From Pseudobacter ginsenosidimutans (GTDB lineage Bacteria > Bacteroidota > Bacteroidia > Chitinophagales > Chitinophagaceae), in the NCBI RefSeq assembly GCF_007970185.1, contig NZ_CP042431.1:1364001-1428000 (forward strand): a DNA stretch of 64,000 nt, given 5' to 3'. Position numbers and translations under genes: made by a program. This document shows, piece by piece, positions 8,875-17,051 of the stretch. Each line of letters opens with the position of its first letter. Within the stretch, counting starts at the first letter, position 1. The notes under the pieces were generated by a model. The model was given only the letters and a program-made list of their open reading frames with translations, made no database searches and was not told the origin of the DNA.

Positions 8875-9591
8875 ATGGAGTACAATACTACCAGGAATCA
8901 CCTGATCATGCGTGAATATGGCCGCCATATTCAGAAAATGGTCGAGTACCTCCTGGGTATTGAAGACAGGGAAACCCGCCAGCGCAATGCATATGCAGTG
9001 ATCGAACTGATGGGATTCCTCAATCCACATTTAAAGAACGTAGAAGATTTCCGCCATAAATTATGGGATCACCTTTTCCTGATCTCCGATTTCAAACTGG
9101 ACGTGGAATCTCCTTACCCCATACCCACCAGGGAAACATTGAAGGCAAGACCTAAACCGCTTCCTTACCCCAAGCGTTACCCGAAATTCTCTCACCTTGG
9201 CAAGAACCTTGAGATCGTAATCAACAAGGCGCTGAAAGAAGAGAACCCGGAAAAACGTCAGGGCTTCGCCAATGCTGTGGCCTACTATATGAAACTGGCC
9301 TACAACAACTGGCACAAGGAAGCAGTTCATGACGATGCTATCCAGAGCGAGCTGACCAATATCACCAATGGTCAACTCACGTTCACCAATACCCCATATG
9401 TTCGTCAGCAACGCCACACTGAAAGCAGGGATCGTGACCGCGGAGGTTATGGCGACTATCGCAATAAGCGCGGCGGCAGCGGTGGCGGAAAGAATTTCGG
9501 GCAACGCGATAACAGAGGCGGCGGCGGCAATAACAACCGCAACGACCGGAACGATCGCGGTGGCGGCAAATTCAAGAAAAGATACAAGTAA
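8875..9591 (+). CDS. DUF4290 protein with RGG-like tail
   Basis: A 238-residue protein from the ATG at 8875 (MEYNTTRNHLIM); an in-frame ATG at 8854 is too close to the promoter element. Residues 1 to about 175 are the helical DUF4290 domain typical of Bacteroidota, with the motif REYGRHIQKMVEYLLGIED near the start. The last 60 residues are low-complexity and rich in Gly, Arg, Asn and Asp, with repeated RGG/GGG units (DRDRGGYGDY, NKRGGSGGG, DNRGGGG, NDRGGGKF) and a basic end. RGG-like tails commonly bind RNA, so RNA binding is inferred. The function is otherwise unknown. A strong terminator follows. Confidence 0.88.
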   Translation: MEYNTTRNHLIMREYGRHIQKMVEYLLGIEDRETRQRNAYAVIELMGFLNPHLKNVEDFRHKLWDHLFLISDFKLDVESPYPIPTRETLKARPKPLPYPKRYPKFSHLGKNLEIVINKALKEENPEKRQGFANAVAYYMKLAYNNWHKEAVHDDAIQSELTNITNGQLTFTNTPYVRQQRHTESRDRDRGGYGDYRNKRGGSGGGKNFGQRDNRGGGGNNNRNDRNDRGGGKFKKRYK

Positions 9592-9611
9592 GCTCTACTG
9601 ACATAATTATG

Positions 9612-9644
9612 AAAAGTTGATCATCCTGAATGATCAACTTTTTT
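9612..9644 (+). terminator. Rho-independent terminator after the DUF4290 gene
   Basis: Perfect 13-base inverted repeat (arms 9612-9624 and 9630-9642, loop CCTGA) followed by further T residues. It separates the DUF4290 gene from murA. Confidence 0.85.
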
Positions 9645-9681
9645 GTTTAACCAGTTCATCTAATCAATACAACCAAAAGCA

Positions 9682-10986
9682 ATGCCTTCCTTTGAAGTAA
9701 CCGGTGGCAAAAAACTCAGCGGGTCCATCAATCCTCAGGGCGCTAAGAACGAAGCCCTCCAAATTCTCAGCGCAGTTCTGCTCACACCTGAAAAAGTGAC
9801 CATCACCAATATTCCGGATATCCTGGATGTGAACATGCTGATTGAGCTCCTGGCAGACATGAATGTGAAAGTGGAAAGACCGCAGCGTGATACCTGCATC
9901 TTCCAGGCTGATGATATCAATCTCGATTACCTGCACAGTGAAGCATTCCGCAAAAAAAGCGGTCAGCTCCGTGGCTCCGTGATGTTTGCAGGCCCGCTGC
10001 TGGCGCGCTTCCGCAAAGCCTTCATTCCAAAACCCGGTGGCGATAAGATCGGTCGCCGGAGACTGGATACACATATCATCGGCTTCGAAAAGCTCGGCGC
10101 CGAATTCACTTACCATGCTGAAGATGGTTTCTTCCATCTCAATGCACCCAATCTCAAAGGCACCAACCTCCTGCTGGATGAGCCTTCCGTAACAGGAACA
10201 GCCAATATCATCCTTGCAGCCGTGATGGCCAAAGGCACCACCACCATTTACAATGCAGCCTGCGAGCCTTACGTACAGCAGCTTTGCCGCATGCTAACGC
10301 GTATGGGTGCACGCATTCAGGGAATCGGCAGCAATCTGCTCACCATCGAAGGAGTGGATTATCTCGGCGGTACAGAGCACCGCATGCTCCCGGATATGAT
10401 CGAGATCGGTTCCTTCATCGGACTCGCCGCCATGACGCAGAGTGATATCACCATCAGGAATGTTGGTCTCGAAAATCTGGGCGTGATCCCCGACAAATTC
10501 CGCCAGCTCGGGATCCATATGAATTTTGTGGGCGATGATATCCATGTGCCCGCACAGGATGTGTACGAGATCCAGACTTTCCTGGACGGATCTGTGCTCA
10601 CCATCTACGATCATCCCTGGCCCGGCTTTACACCAGACCTGCTCAGCATTGTACTGGTAGTGGCCACACAGGCCAGAGGCTCCGTACTCATTCATCAGAA
10701 GATGTTCGAAAGCCGTCTCTTCTTCGTAGACAAACTTATTGATATGGGCGCGCAGATCATCCTCTGTGATCCGCACAGGGCTGCAGTTATAGGTCTCGGC
10801 AGGGAACAGCAGCTCAGAGGTATCACCATGAGCAGCCCTGATATCCGTGCCGGTGTATCATTGCTGATCGCGGCATTGAGCGCAGAAGGAAAGAGCACTA
10901 TCCAGAACATCGAGCAGATCGATCGCGGCTATCAGCATATCGATGAACGTTTACGCGCACTGGGCGCAGATATAAAAAGAATCTAA
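9682..10986 (+). CDS. murA: UDP-N-acetylglucosamine 1-carboxyvinyltransferase
   Basis: First committed step of peptidoglycan synthesis: transfers enolpyruvate from PEP to UDP-GlcNAc in the cytoplasm. The 434-residue protein has the EPSP-synthase-like double fold, with GAKNEALQIL near residue 20 and PDMIEIGSFI and DIRAGVSLLIAALSAEG later. The active-site loop reads PKPGGDKIGRRRLDTH: the catalytic position that is Cys115 in E. coli is Asp121 here (GAT, 10042-10044). The same Cys-to-Asp change is known in Mycobacterium and Chlamydia, where the enzyme works but resists fosfomycin. It lies 79 bases before gmk, with a hairpin between. Confidence 0.96.
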   Translation: MPSFEVTGGKKLSGSINPQGAKNEALQILSAVLLTPEKVTITNIPDILDVNMLIELLADMNVKVERPQRDTCIFQADDINLDYLHSEAFRKKSGQLRGSVMFAGPLLARFRKAFIPKPGGDKIGRRRLDTHIIGFEKLGAEFTYHAEDGFFHLNAPNLKGTNLLLDEPSVTGTANIILAAVMAKGTTTIYNAACEPYVQQLCRMLTRMGARIQGIGSNLLTIEGVDYLGGTEHRMLPDMIEIGSFIGLAAMTQSDITIRNVGLENLGVIPDKFRQLGIHMNFVGDDIHVPAQDVYEIQTFLDGSVLTIYDHPWPGFTPDLLSIVLVVATQARGSVLIHQKMFESRLFFVDKLIDMGAQIILCDPHRAAVIGLGREQQLRGITMSSPDIRAGVSLLIAALSAEGKSTIQNIEQIDRGYQHIDERLRALGADIKRI

Positions 10987-10992
10987 AAGCCT

Positions 10993-11022
10993 GCCATTCG
11001 CCTGTGAACACAGACGAATGGC
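10993..11022 (+). terminator. Hairpin between murA and gmk
   Basis: Imperfect inverted repeat GCCATTCG-C-CTGTG-AA-CACAG-A-CGAATGGC with one mismatch. The following TATTTCC is a poor T-tract, so termination may be partial. The hairpin also overlaps an in-frame ATG at 11018, which argues against that codon as the gmk start. Confidence 0.6.
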
Positions 11023-11065
11023 TATTTCCCCGCTTTTCGTTTTCTTTGCAACTTTATACCTCCTT

Positions 11066-11644
11066 ATGGCCTTTGATCCGCACAATAAGATCATCATCAT
11101 TACTGCTCCCTCCGGCGCAGGAAAAACATCCATCACCCATTATTTGCTGGAAAAATTCCCGCAACTCAGTTTCTCTATTTCCGCTGCCACACGTAAACCG
11201 CGCGGTAGTGAAAGGAATGGTGTGGATTATTATTTCCTAAGCGAAGAAGACTTCAATCAAAAGATCCAGAACCAGGATTTCGTTGAATGGGAAATGGTGT
11301 ATGAAGGAAAATATTACGGCACACTCAAATCAGAGCTGGAAAGGATCTGGAAGAACAACCAGGTGCCGGTGCTGGACATAGACGTTAAAGGAGCCATCCA
11401 CGTACAACAACAATACCCCGATACCACCCTCTCGCTTTTCATTGAGCCGCCATCCGTGGATGAATTGAAGAAAAGATTGCAGAGCCGCGGCACCGAAACA
11501 GCAGAAAGCCTGGCCGCCAGGGTGAACAAAGCTTCTTACGAGATTTCCTTCAAACATCATTTTCACCGCATTGTGATCAACGACCATCTGCCGAGGGCCA
11601 GAGAGGAAGCTGCAGGAATAATTCAGGATTTTCTGGAGCTGTAG
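11066..11644 (+). CDS. gmk: Guanylate kinase
   Basis: Phosphorylates GMP to GDP with ATP. The 192-residue protein from the ATG at 11066 has the P-loop APSGAGKTS (residues 14-22), the GMP-binding segment ATRKPRGSERNGVDYYF and WEMVYEGKYYGT, and the lid region IEPPSVDELKKRLQSRGTE. An upstream in-frame ATG at 11018 would add 16 hydrophobic residues not found in the family and falls inside a hairpin, so 11066 is preferred. It is codirectional with murA. Confidence 0.95.
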   Translation: MAFDPHNKIIIITAPSGAGKTSITHYLLEKFPQLSFSISAATRKPRGSERNGVDYYFLSEEDFNQKIQNQDFVEWEMVYEGKYYGTLKSELERIWKNNQVPVLDIDVKGAIHVQQQYPDTTLSLFIEPPSVDELKKRLQSRGTETAESLAARVNKASYEISFKHHFHRIVINDHLPRAREEAAGIIQDFLEL

Positions 11645-11736
11645 AAACTATTTCCCTCATAACAGCGTTAGAATCCGGAGGGTATATATTTATTTTATGC
11701 AATACCCCTGGCTTTTTTTATATTCGTATACCAGGT

Positions 11737-13017
11737 ATGAGTCTAATTGTAATCCTCGTCATTTGCGTAGCGATACTTGCTATCGCTTATTTTTCCGGAA
11801 TTGAAGTGGCTTTCACTTCAGCAAACCGGCTGAATGTGGAATTGAAAAGAACACAGGGCGCCAGTGGTATTGCGTTCCTGAGCAGTCTCTATGATAATCC
11901 TTCCCGTTTTATCGGCACCAATATCGTTGGCTTTAATTTCTGGCTGGTGGTGGCTGTACTTACCGGTAGCGCCGGCTGGAGCCTGGTGATCGACTCCTTT
12001 CAGCTGTCCAAGGATTTTGTAGATTCCATTGCCTGGCTGCGTGTGATCATCGAAATATTGCTTTCCTGGCTTGTGGTGATCATGTTCTGCGAATTCATTC
12101 CCAAAGCCATTTTCCGCGCAAAAGCAGACAGTGCGCTTTCTTTTTCAGCACGCTCGGGGCTTCTCGCTTTTACAGACGGCCTCTTTCATTGGGTGGCTGA
12201 CGCCTTCTCGCGCTTATCTATCTTTATCCTCAACGTGATCTTCGATATGAGGATCGATAAGAAAAAAGAAACTTTCTCCCGCTCGGACCTGGACCATTTT
12301 GCACAACAGAGCTCAGACCAGCATATGGAACACCAGGACCTGAAGACCGAACTCTTCAGGAATGCTGTCAGTCTTCCGAAAGTGAAGATCCGCGACTGTC
12401 TCGTGCCGCGCAAGGAGATCGTAGCCGTGGAAGTGAATATGCCCATGGAACAGGTAAGATCCCTGTTTATTGAAACCAAATTGAGTAAACTGGTCGTATA
12501 TGAAGGCAACATAGATACGATCGTGGGATATATTCACCAGCTCGACCTGTTCAAGAACCCGTCGACCATTAAACAGATCCTCCTGCCGATCCCTGCGATC
12601 CCCGAAAGCATGAGCGTTACAGACCTCATCAATAAATTCACGCGGGAAAGAAAAAGTATCGCCTGGGTGGTGGACGAATTCGGCGGCACAGCCGGCATCG
12701 TTACCATGGAAGACCTGCTGGAAGAGATCTTCGGCGATATCCGAGACGAATACGATACAGAAGAATTCGAGGAGAAAAAGATCTCCGACGATGAATATAT
12801 CCTCTCAGGACGCCTGGAACTGGACCATCTCCGTGAAAAATACGGATTGCAGTTCCCTGAAAATGACTCGGAGACCCTGTCCGGCTTCATCATTCACCAG
12901 CATGAGACCATTCCCAAACTGAAGGAACGTATTATAATCGGGCATTATGAGTTTGAAGTATTGAACGTTAGTGATACCCGGATTGAAATGGTTCGCCTCA
13001 AAATCCTCAAGATTTAA
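11737..13017 (+). CDS. CNNM/CorC-HlyC family membrane protein (GldE-like)
   Basis: A 426-residue inner-membrane protein: a DUF21/CNNM transmembrane domain (about residues 1-190 with four hydrophobic helices, starting MSLIVILVICVAILAIAYFSGIEVAFTSANR), a CBS pair (about 205-330, with VPRKEIVAVEVNMPMEQVRS and EFGGTAGIVTMEDLLEEIFG) and a C-terminal CorC/HlyC domain (about 345-425). Such proteins are divalent-cation (Mg/Co) transporters or regulators; in this phylum the family includes GldE, associated with gliding, but sequence alone does not tell GldE from ordinary HlyC-type members. A near-consensus -7 element (TATATTCG, 11719-11726) precedes it. Confidence 0.88.
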   Translation: MSLIVILVICVAILAIAYFSGIEVAFTSANRLNVELKRTQGASGIAFLSSLYDNPSRFIGTNIVGFNFWLVVAVLTGSAGWSLVIDSFQLSKDFVDSIAWLRVIIEILLSWLVVIMFCEFIPKAIFRAKADSALSFSARSGLLAFTDGLFHWVADAFSRLSIFILNVIFDMRIDKKKETFSRSDLDHFAQQSSDQHMEHQDLKTELFRNAVSLPKVKIRDCLVPRKEIVAVEVNMPMEQVRSLFIETKLSKLVVYEGNIDTIVGYIHQLDLFKNPSTIKQILLPIPAIPESMSVTDLINKFTRERKSIAWVVDEFGGTAGIVTMEDLLEEIFGDIRDEYDTEEFEEKKISDDEYILSGRLELDHLREKYGLQFPENDSETLSGFIIHQHETIPKLKERIIIGHYEFEVLNVSDTRIEMVRLKILKI

Positions 13018-13084
13018 CGCCCTTCACAGTTGATCAATCACCACTGATTAACAGGTTTATTGCAGATTCCTTCGCTAATACCCT

Positions 13085-13092
13085 TAAATTTG
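13085..13092 (+). promoter_or_regulatory. -7 promoter element of tatC
   Basis: TAAATTTG, an exact TAnnTTTG match 36 bases before the tatC ATG. A TTG at 13060-13062 is a possible -33 element at a slightly long spacing of 22 bases. Confidence 0.5.
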
Positions 13093-13127
13093 CCCCGCTT
13101 TTCAGTGTTGATCAGCGAACTTAATCG

Positions 13128-13985
13128 ATGGCACTATCATTTTTAAAAAAGAGAGCATCAGAAGAGAATGAGATGACCTTTGTGGATCATCTGGAGGCCC
13201 TGCGCTGGCATATCATGCGATCATTGCTCGCAATCATTGCCGGTGCAATCGTGATGTTCGTGTATATCGACTGGATCTTCGATAATGTGATCACCGCTCC
13301 ATTGCAAGCTGATTTTGTAACTTATATCCAACTCTGTAATCTCAGTCACTGGCTGGGCGCGGGCGATGCTCTTTGCCTTCCGCCTCCAAAAGATGTGGAA
13401 ATGCAAACCATCACTTTCGGTTCGCAGTTCATGAGCAGTATCACTATTGCCATAGCAGGTGGTTTCATTATTGCCTTCCCTTATATTTTTTGGGAGATCT
13501 GGAAATTCATCAGACCTGCACTGACTCCGAAAGAGCTGAAATCCACCAGGGGCGCCATCTTCTGGGTGAGCCTTTTCTTTTTCCTGGGCGTTGCTTTCGG
13601 TTATTTTCTGCTGGCCCCTTTCACATTCAGCTTCCTGCTGAATTATACTATCGGCACCAAACATTTGCTGGTGGCCCGCCCCACGCTGGCGGATTATATG
13701 GAGAACCTGATCGATATCATCATCGGTTCCGCCATCGCATTCCAGCTTCCCGTTGTTTCTTATGTACTCACCAGGATTGGACTGGTAACACCCCGCTTTC
13801 TCAGAACTTACCGCAAATACGCATACGTGGCCATTCTCGTGATTGCAGCCATCATTACGCCATCGCCCGACTGGATGAGCCAGATGATCGTGTTCCTGCC
13901 GCTCTGCGCATTGTATGAGTTCAGTGTTGTGATCTCTTCACGCGTGTTCAAAAGACAACAGGAGAGAGATCAGAACTGGGATTAA
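13128..13985 (+). CDS. tatC: Twin-arginine translocase subunit TatC
   Basis: Core receptor of the Tat pathway that exports folded proteins across the inner membrane. The 285-residue protein has six transmembrane segments, an N-terminal cytoplasmic motif MTFVDHLEALRWHIMRS (the signal-peptide-binding region, with the conserved Glu), the periplasmic loop containing FGSQFMSSI, and the FPYIFWEIWKFIRPALTPKE segment that is diagnostic for TatC. A periplasmic insert near residues 65-90 (LCNLSHWLGAGDALCLPP) is longer than in E. coli. No tatA is visible nearby. rpiB follows by 31 bases. Confidence 0.95.
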   Translation: MALSFLKKRASEENEMTFVDHLEALRWHIMRSLLAIIAGAIVMFVYIDWIFDNVITAPLQADFVTYIQLCNLSHWLGAGDALCLPPPKDVEMQTITFGSQFMSSITIAIAGGFIIAFPYIFWEIWKFIRPALTPKELKSTRGAIFWVSLFFFLGVAFGYFLLAPFTFSFLLNYTIGTKHLLVARPTLADYMENLIDIIIGSAIAFQLPVVSYVLTRIGLVTPRFLRTYRKYAYVAILVIAAIITPSPDWMSQMIVFLPLCALYEFSVVISSRVFKRQQERDQNWD

Positions 13986-14016
13986 TCCATAACAAAGCAA
14001 CTTTTCAACTTGTCAT

Positions 14017-14469
14017 ATGTCTTCATTCAATCTTACATTACCAGTAGCCATCGGTTGCGACCACGCGGGCTTTGAATACAAAACAGCTATCGTAAAATGG
14101 CTGAATGAAAAAGGTTACCAGGTGACCGATATGGGCGTTTACGAAAACAAGTCCGTTGACTATCCTGATTATGCGCATCCTGTTTCCGATGCAGTGGAGA
14201 AAGGAGAAGTGGCCTTCGGTATCCTCATCTGCGGAAGCGCCAACGGAGTAGCTATCACAGCCAACAAGCACCAGGGAATTCGTGCCGGCCTTGCCTTTGA
14301 GACCGAAGTAGCAAAACTCATCCGTCAGCACAACGACGCCAATGTGATCTGTATTCCTGCGCGTTTTGTGGCGCTGGATTATGCCATCAATATGGTAAGC
14401 CTCTTTATTGAAACTCCGTTTGAAGGAGGAAGGCACCAGACAAGGGTGAATAAGATCGCCTGTTCCTGA
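14017..14469 (+). CDS. rpiB: Ribose 5-phosphate isomerase B
   Basis: Interconverts ribose 5-phosphate and ribulose 5-phosphate in the pentose phosphate pathway. The 150-residue protein has the LacA/RpiB signatures IGCDHAGFEYKTAI, VDYPDYAHPV, the active-site cysteine in LICGSANGVAITANKHQGIRAGL and NDANVICIPARFV. The usual CGTGxG loop is here CGSANG, a conservative variant with the catalytic Cys kept. The gene is 31 bases after tatC and is followed by a bidirectional terminator. Confidence 0.93.
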   Translation: MSSFNLTLPVAIGCDHAGFEYKTAIVKWLNEKGYQVTDMGVYENKSVDYPDYAHPVSDAVEKGEVAFGILICGSANGVAITANKHQGIRAGLAFETEVAKLIRQHNDANVICIPARFVALDYAINMVSLFIETPFEGGRHQTRVNKIACS

Positions 14470-14492
14470 GCAATATTATTCTGCTTCATAAT

Positions 14493-14523
14493 AAAATGCC
14501 AGACCTGAAAAGTCTGGCATTTT
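14493..14523. terminator. Bidirectional terminator between rpiB and the LtaS-like gene
   Basis: Perfect 12-base inverted repeat (arms 14493-14504 and 14512-14523) with T-runs on both strands, serving the convergent genes on either side. Confidence 0.9.
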
Positions 14524-14542
14524 TATTTCCTGAATGCGGACG

Positions 14543-16651
14543 TTACTTGTTATACTTTTTATGCTTCAGCAACCAGGCAGCTGCCTGATAATACGCAATC
14601 GCCTGGCCTGCCAAACTATCGGTTACAGACACACGAACTGCATTCCCTGTTGCAAAATCAGGCCTGAACTGATCAACCTGGTGTACAGGTGATTGTATCA
14701 CCAACTGGTTATTGCGCAAGTATCCCAGCCCCTGGTAGGTGCTGATCAAAGCACGCTCCCTCCCTTCTGGCAAAGCGAAAATATCCTGTCCGAAAAACCT
14801 GGAGCGGTAATTGAATTTCAGCAATCCCAGGATCGTGGGGGCAATATCGATCTGCGCCGTGAGCCTGTCAAATTGCTGCGGTGCAATATTTGCCGGACTG
14901 TAGATCAGCATGGGGATATGATAGCCTGTGACCGGTAATTCAACACTGCCGGCACTTCCGGCGCAATGATCCGCAACAATCACAAACACAGTATTGTTGA
15001 ACCAGGGCTTCACCGATGCTTCGCGAATGAATTTCCCGATAGCATAGTCTGTATATTTTACAGCACCTTCACGGCTTTGTGTATGTGAAGGAATATCGAT
15101 CCGTCCATCAGGATAAGTGTAAGGCCTGTGATTAGACACGGTCATGATCTGTGAAAAGAAAGGCTTCTTTTGCCGGTAATTCTCATCCAGTTTGTTCAGT
15201 GCAAGCGTGAACAGGTCTTCATCCGCAACTCCCCAGATATTGGCATAATGGATATCTTCAGGTTTCAGGGCAGTTCTGTCCACCACTTCATAACCATTAC
15301 CCGAGAAAAAAGCATTCATATTATCGAAGTAGCCATAGCCGCCGTAAATGTATTGTGTGGTATATCCTTTTGACCTGAATACGCTGCCAAGTGAAAACAG
15401 ATCATTGTTCTCCGGACGCTTCACCACACTCTGACCCGGTGTAGGCGGAATGGAAAGCGACAGAGCCTCTAACCCACGTACCGTGCGGGTTCCACTCGCA
15501 TAAAGATTCCTGAAGAATATGCCGTGCTGGCTAAGGCTGTCAAGGCAGGGTGTAATGTTCTGATCATTTCCGAAAGCCTTCATGAAACTGGCTGACAGGC
15601 TTTCAACACTGATCATCACCACATTCATCTTTTTCTCCGGGGACGCATAACTGATCTGTCTTTCAAGATCGAATGGATCATCGCTCAGGAACCGGCTATT
15701 GGGAACCGTTAGTTGTTCACGCAGAATGCGGAATGCTTCTTCATCGTTGAGCGCTTTATAGTACCTGTAGAAATCCAGCTCATTATTGTGAAAGGCGGCT
15801 GCAAATTCAAACAGTCCGTTGCCCGCCAATTCATTGGCATATGCATTATTGCTGAATTTTTTGAGCTGATTGTCGAGCGAAAAAGTAGTGATGGCCGGCA
15901 GCAGCAGGAAACAGGTAGCGATCATACTGCGTTTACTGAACTTCATACTCACTTTCGTGCTTTGCCTGATTATGTTCTTACTGATATAGAGAATGGAAAA
16001 AGTGAGCACAACAACTACAAAGATGATCCAGCCCACCGGATAGGACTCGCGAATATTACCCACCACTTCATTGGTATAAATCAGATAGTCAACCGCAATG
16101 AAATTATACCGGCCCGAAAATTCATTCCAGAAAAACCATTCACTCACGGCATTGAAAAGCAGGAGAAAGATCACAAGGCCGAAGTCTGCAAACAACACAG
16201 CCCTTCTCCATTTATGCCTGAATTCCCTGCCCCTGTAAGCCAGGAATAAAAAGATACCCATGCGCAATATCACCAGCCCTATTACTGCTTTGCGCAGGTC
16301 TGCATTGAAATCTTCCGGCACCAGTTGCGTGAACACCAGCAGCAGGATCAATACCAGGTAAAGCAATGTTGTCCACTTCCAGGCCCGGGGAGCATAAGCC
16401 TTCTCATTGGTGAACCAGATATGCACTACAAAGGGAATGATAATGTAAGAGCTTACCGCAAGATCATACAGCAGTCCGATACCAAAAACGCCGGCAATGT
16501 TTTTTAAACTCCAGTCGAAAACATCGTGAACGCGGATCAGTAAGGCAACACGGGTGGAAAACGTAATGGTGAGATAGATGATCACCAGGAGATAAATAGG
16601 GCCGTACCGGCAATGAAATCCTTTGCCAATCAGCAGTCGCAATCGTTGCAT
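14543..16651 (-). CDS. LtaS-like sulfatase/phosphoglycerol transferase membrane protein
   Basis: A 702-residue inner-membrane enzyme with about five transmembrane helices in the first 240 residues and a periplasmic sulfatase-fold domain (about 335-640). Metal and catalytic motifs are visible: MISVESLSASFMKAF, the nucleophile region SGTRTVRGLEALSLS, and VFVIVADHCAGS. The family includes lipoteichoic acid synthase and OpgB-type phosphoglycerol transferases. Gram-negative Bacteroidota lack LTA, so a role in modifying periplasmic glycans or lipids with glycerol or ethanolamine phosphate is likelier (inference). Transcribed alone. Confidence 0.87.
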   Translation of the reverse strand: MQRLRLLIGKGFHCRYGPIYLLVIIYLTITFSTRVALLIRVHDVFDWSLKNIAGVFGIGLLYDLAVSSYIIIPFVVHIWFTNEKAYAPRAWKWTTLLYLVLILLLVFTQLVPEDFNADLRKAVIGLVILRMGIFLFLAYRGREFRHKWRRAVLFADFGLVIFLLLFNAVSEWFFWNEFSGRYNFIAVDYLIYTNEVVGNIRESYPVGWIIFVVVVLTFSILYISKNIIRQSTKVSMKFSKRSMIATCFLLLPAITTFSLDNQLKKFSNNAYANELAGNGLFEFAAAFHNNELDFYRYYKALNDEEAFRILREQLTVPNSRFLSDDPFDLERQISYASPEKKMNVVMISVESLSASFMKAFGNDQNITPCLDSLSQHGIFFRNLYASGTRTVRGLEALSLSIPPTPGQSVVKRPENNDLFSLGSVFRSKGYTTQYIYGGYGYFDNMNAFFSGNGYEVVDRTALKPEDIHYANIWGVADEDLFTLALNKLDENYRQKKPFFSQIMTVSNHRPYTYPDGRIDIPSHTQSREGAVKYTDYAIGKFIREASVKPWFNNTVFVIVADHCAGSAGSVELPVTGYHIPMLIYSPANIAPQQFDRLTAQIDIAPTILGLLKFNYRSRFFGQDIFALPEGRERALISTYQGLGYLRNNQLVIQSPVHQVDQFRPDFATGNAVRVSVTDSLAGQAIAYYQAAAWLLKHKKYNK

Positions 16652-16777
16652 TTGGGTACCTTGTTTGGGTTATAAGTTGAAATTGAAGTTAACGATAATA
16701 TAATCAGTAATATTTGGTCGTTTTCTTAATAAACATCCGATTAACGAAAACCCCTATGAGGTTGTGTGGGTGGAGAC

Positions 16778-16920
16778 AAAGGGGATATTGGTCGGCGGCG
16801 GTGAAACGAACCAGCGCGGGAGGATAATTATTGGGCTTTTGCAGGGAGGATGGGACGGAGGTAATTCTATTGGAGCTTTTTCGCTTACGTTTCAAAGGCC
16901 GGCTACCAATATCACCCTTT
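16778..16920. repeat. Long imperfect inverted repeat, G-rich centre
   Basis: The arm at 16778-16808 (AAAGGGGATATTGGT..., ending TGAAACG) pairs with the arm at 16888-16920, whose complement reads AAAGGGTGATATTGGT... and also ends TGAAACG. About three quarters of the roughly 32 positions pair. Between the arms are two diverged direct repeats of a GGAGG-TAATT-ATTGG-CTTTT unit. The structure is too long and bulged for a simple terminator. Confidence 0.6.
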
Positions 16921-16984
16921 GTCCTGAGTGGGTGAGATGGCGAGAGAAAAGGTGCATCAGGCTGATGAATTGCAGCAATAAAAA

Positions 16985-17036
16985 ACCGGTCAGCTGATAT
17001 AACGGATTTGTTTAACCGAAATAATAGCTGACCGGT
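16985..17036 (-). terminator. Terminator of the deoxyhypusine-synthase-like gene
   Basis: Perfect 11-base inverted repeat (ACCGGTCAGCT at 16985-16995 and its complement at 17026-17036) with a 30-base loop. On the minus strand it runs into six T residues. Confidence 0.7.
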
Positions 17037-17051
17037 AATAATAAACTCAGC

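Larger units (their letters stand above)
16652..17051. other. Intergenic region with a long imperfect hairpin
   Basis: About 400 bases without a gene. It holds a long imperfect inverted repeat (16778-16920) and the terminator of the deoxyhypusine-synthase-like gene (16985-17036). No open frame in it looks coding. Confidence 0.6.

Noticed and set aside
11018-11065. Longer gmk form starting at 11018
   Set aside because: It would start inside a strong hairpin and adds residues not seen in guanylate kinases; 11066 fits the family.
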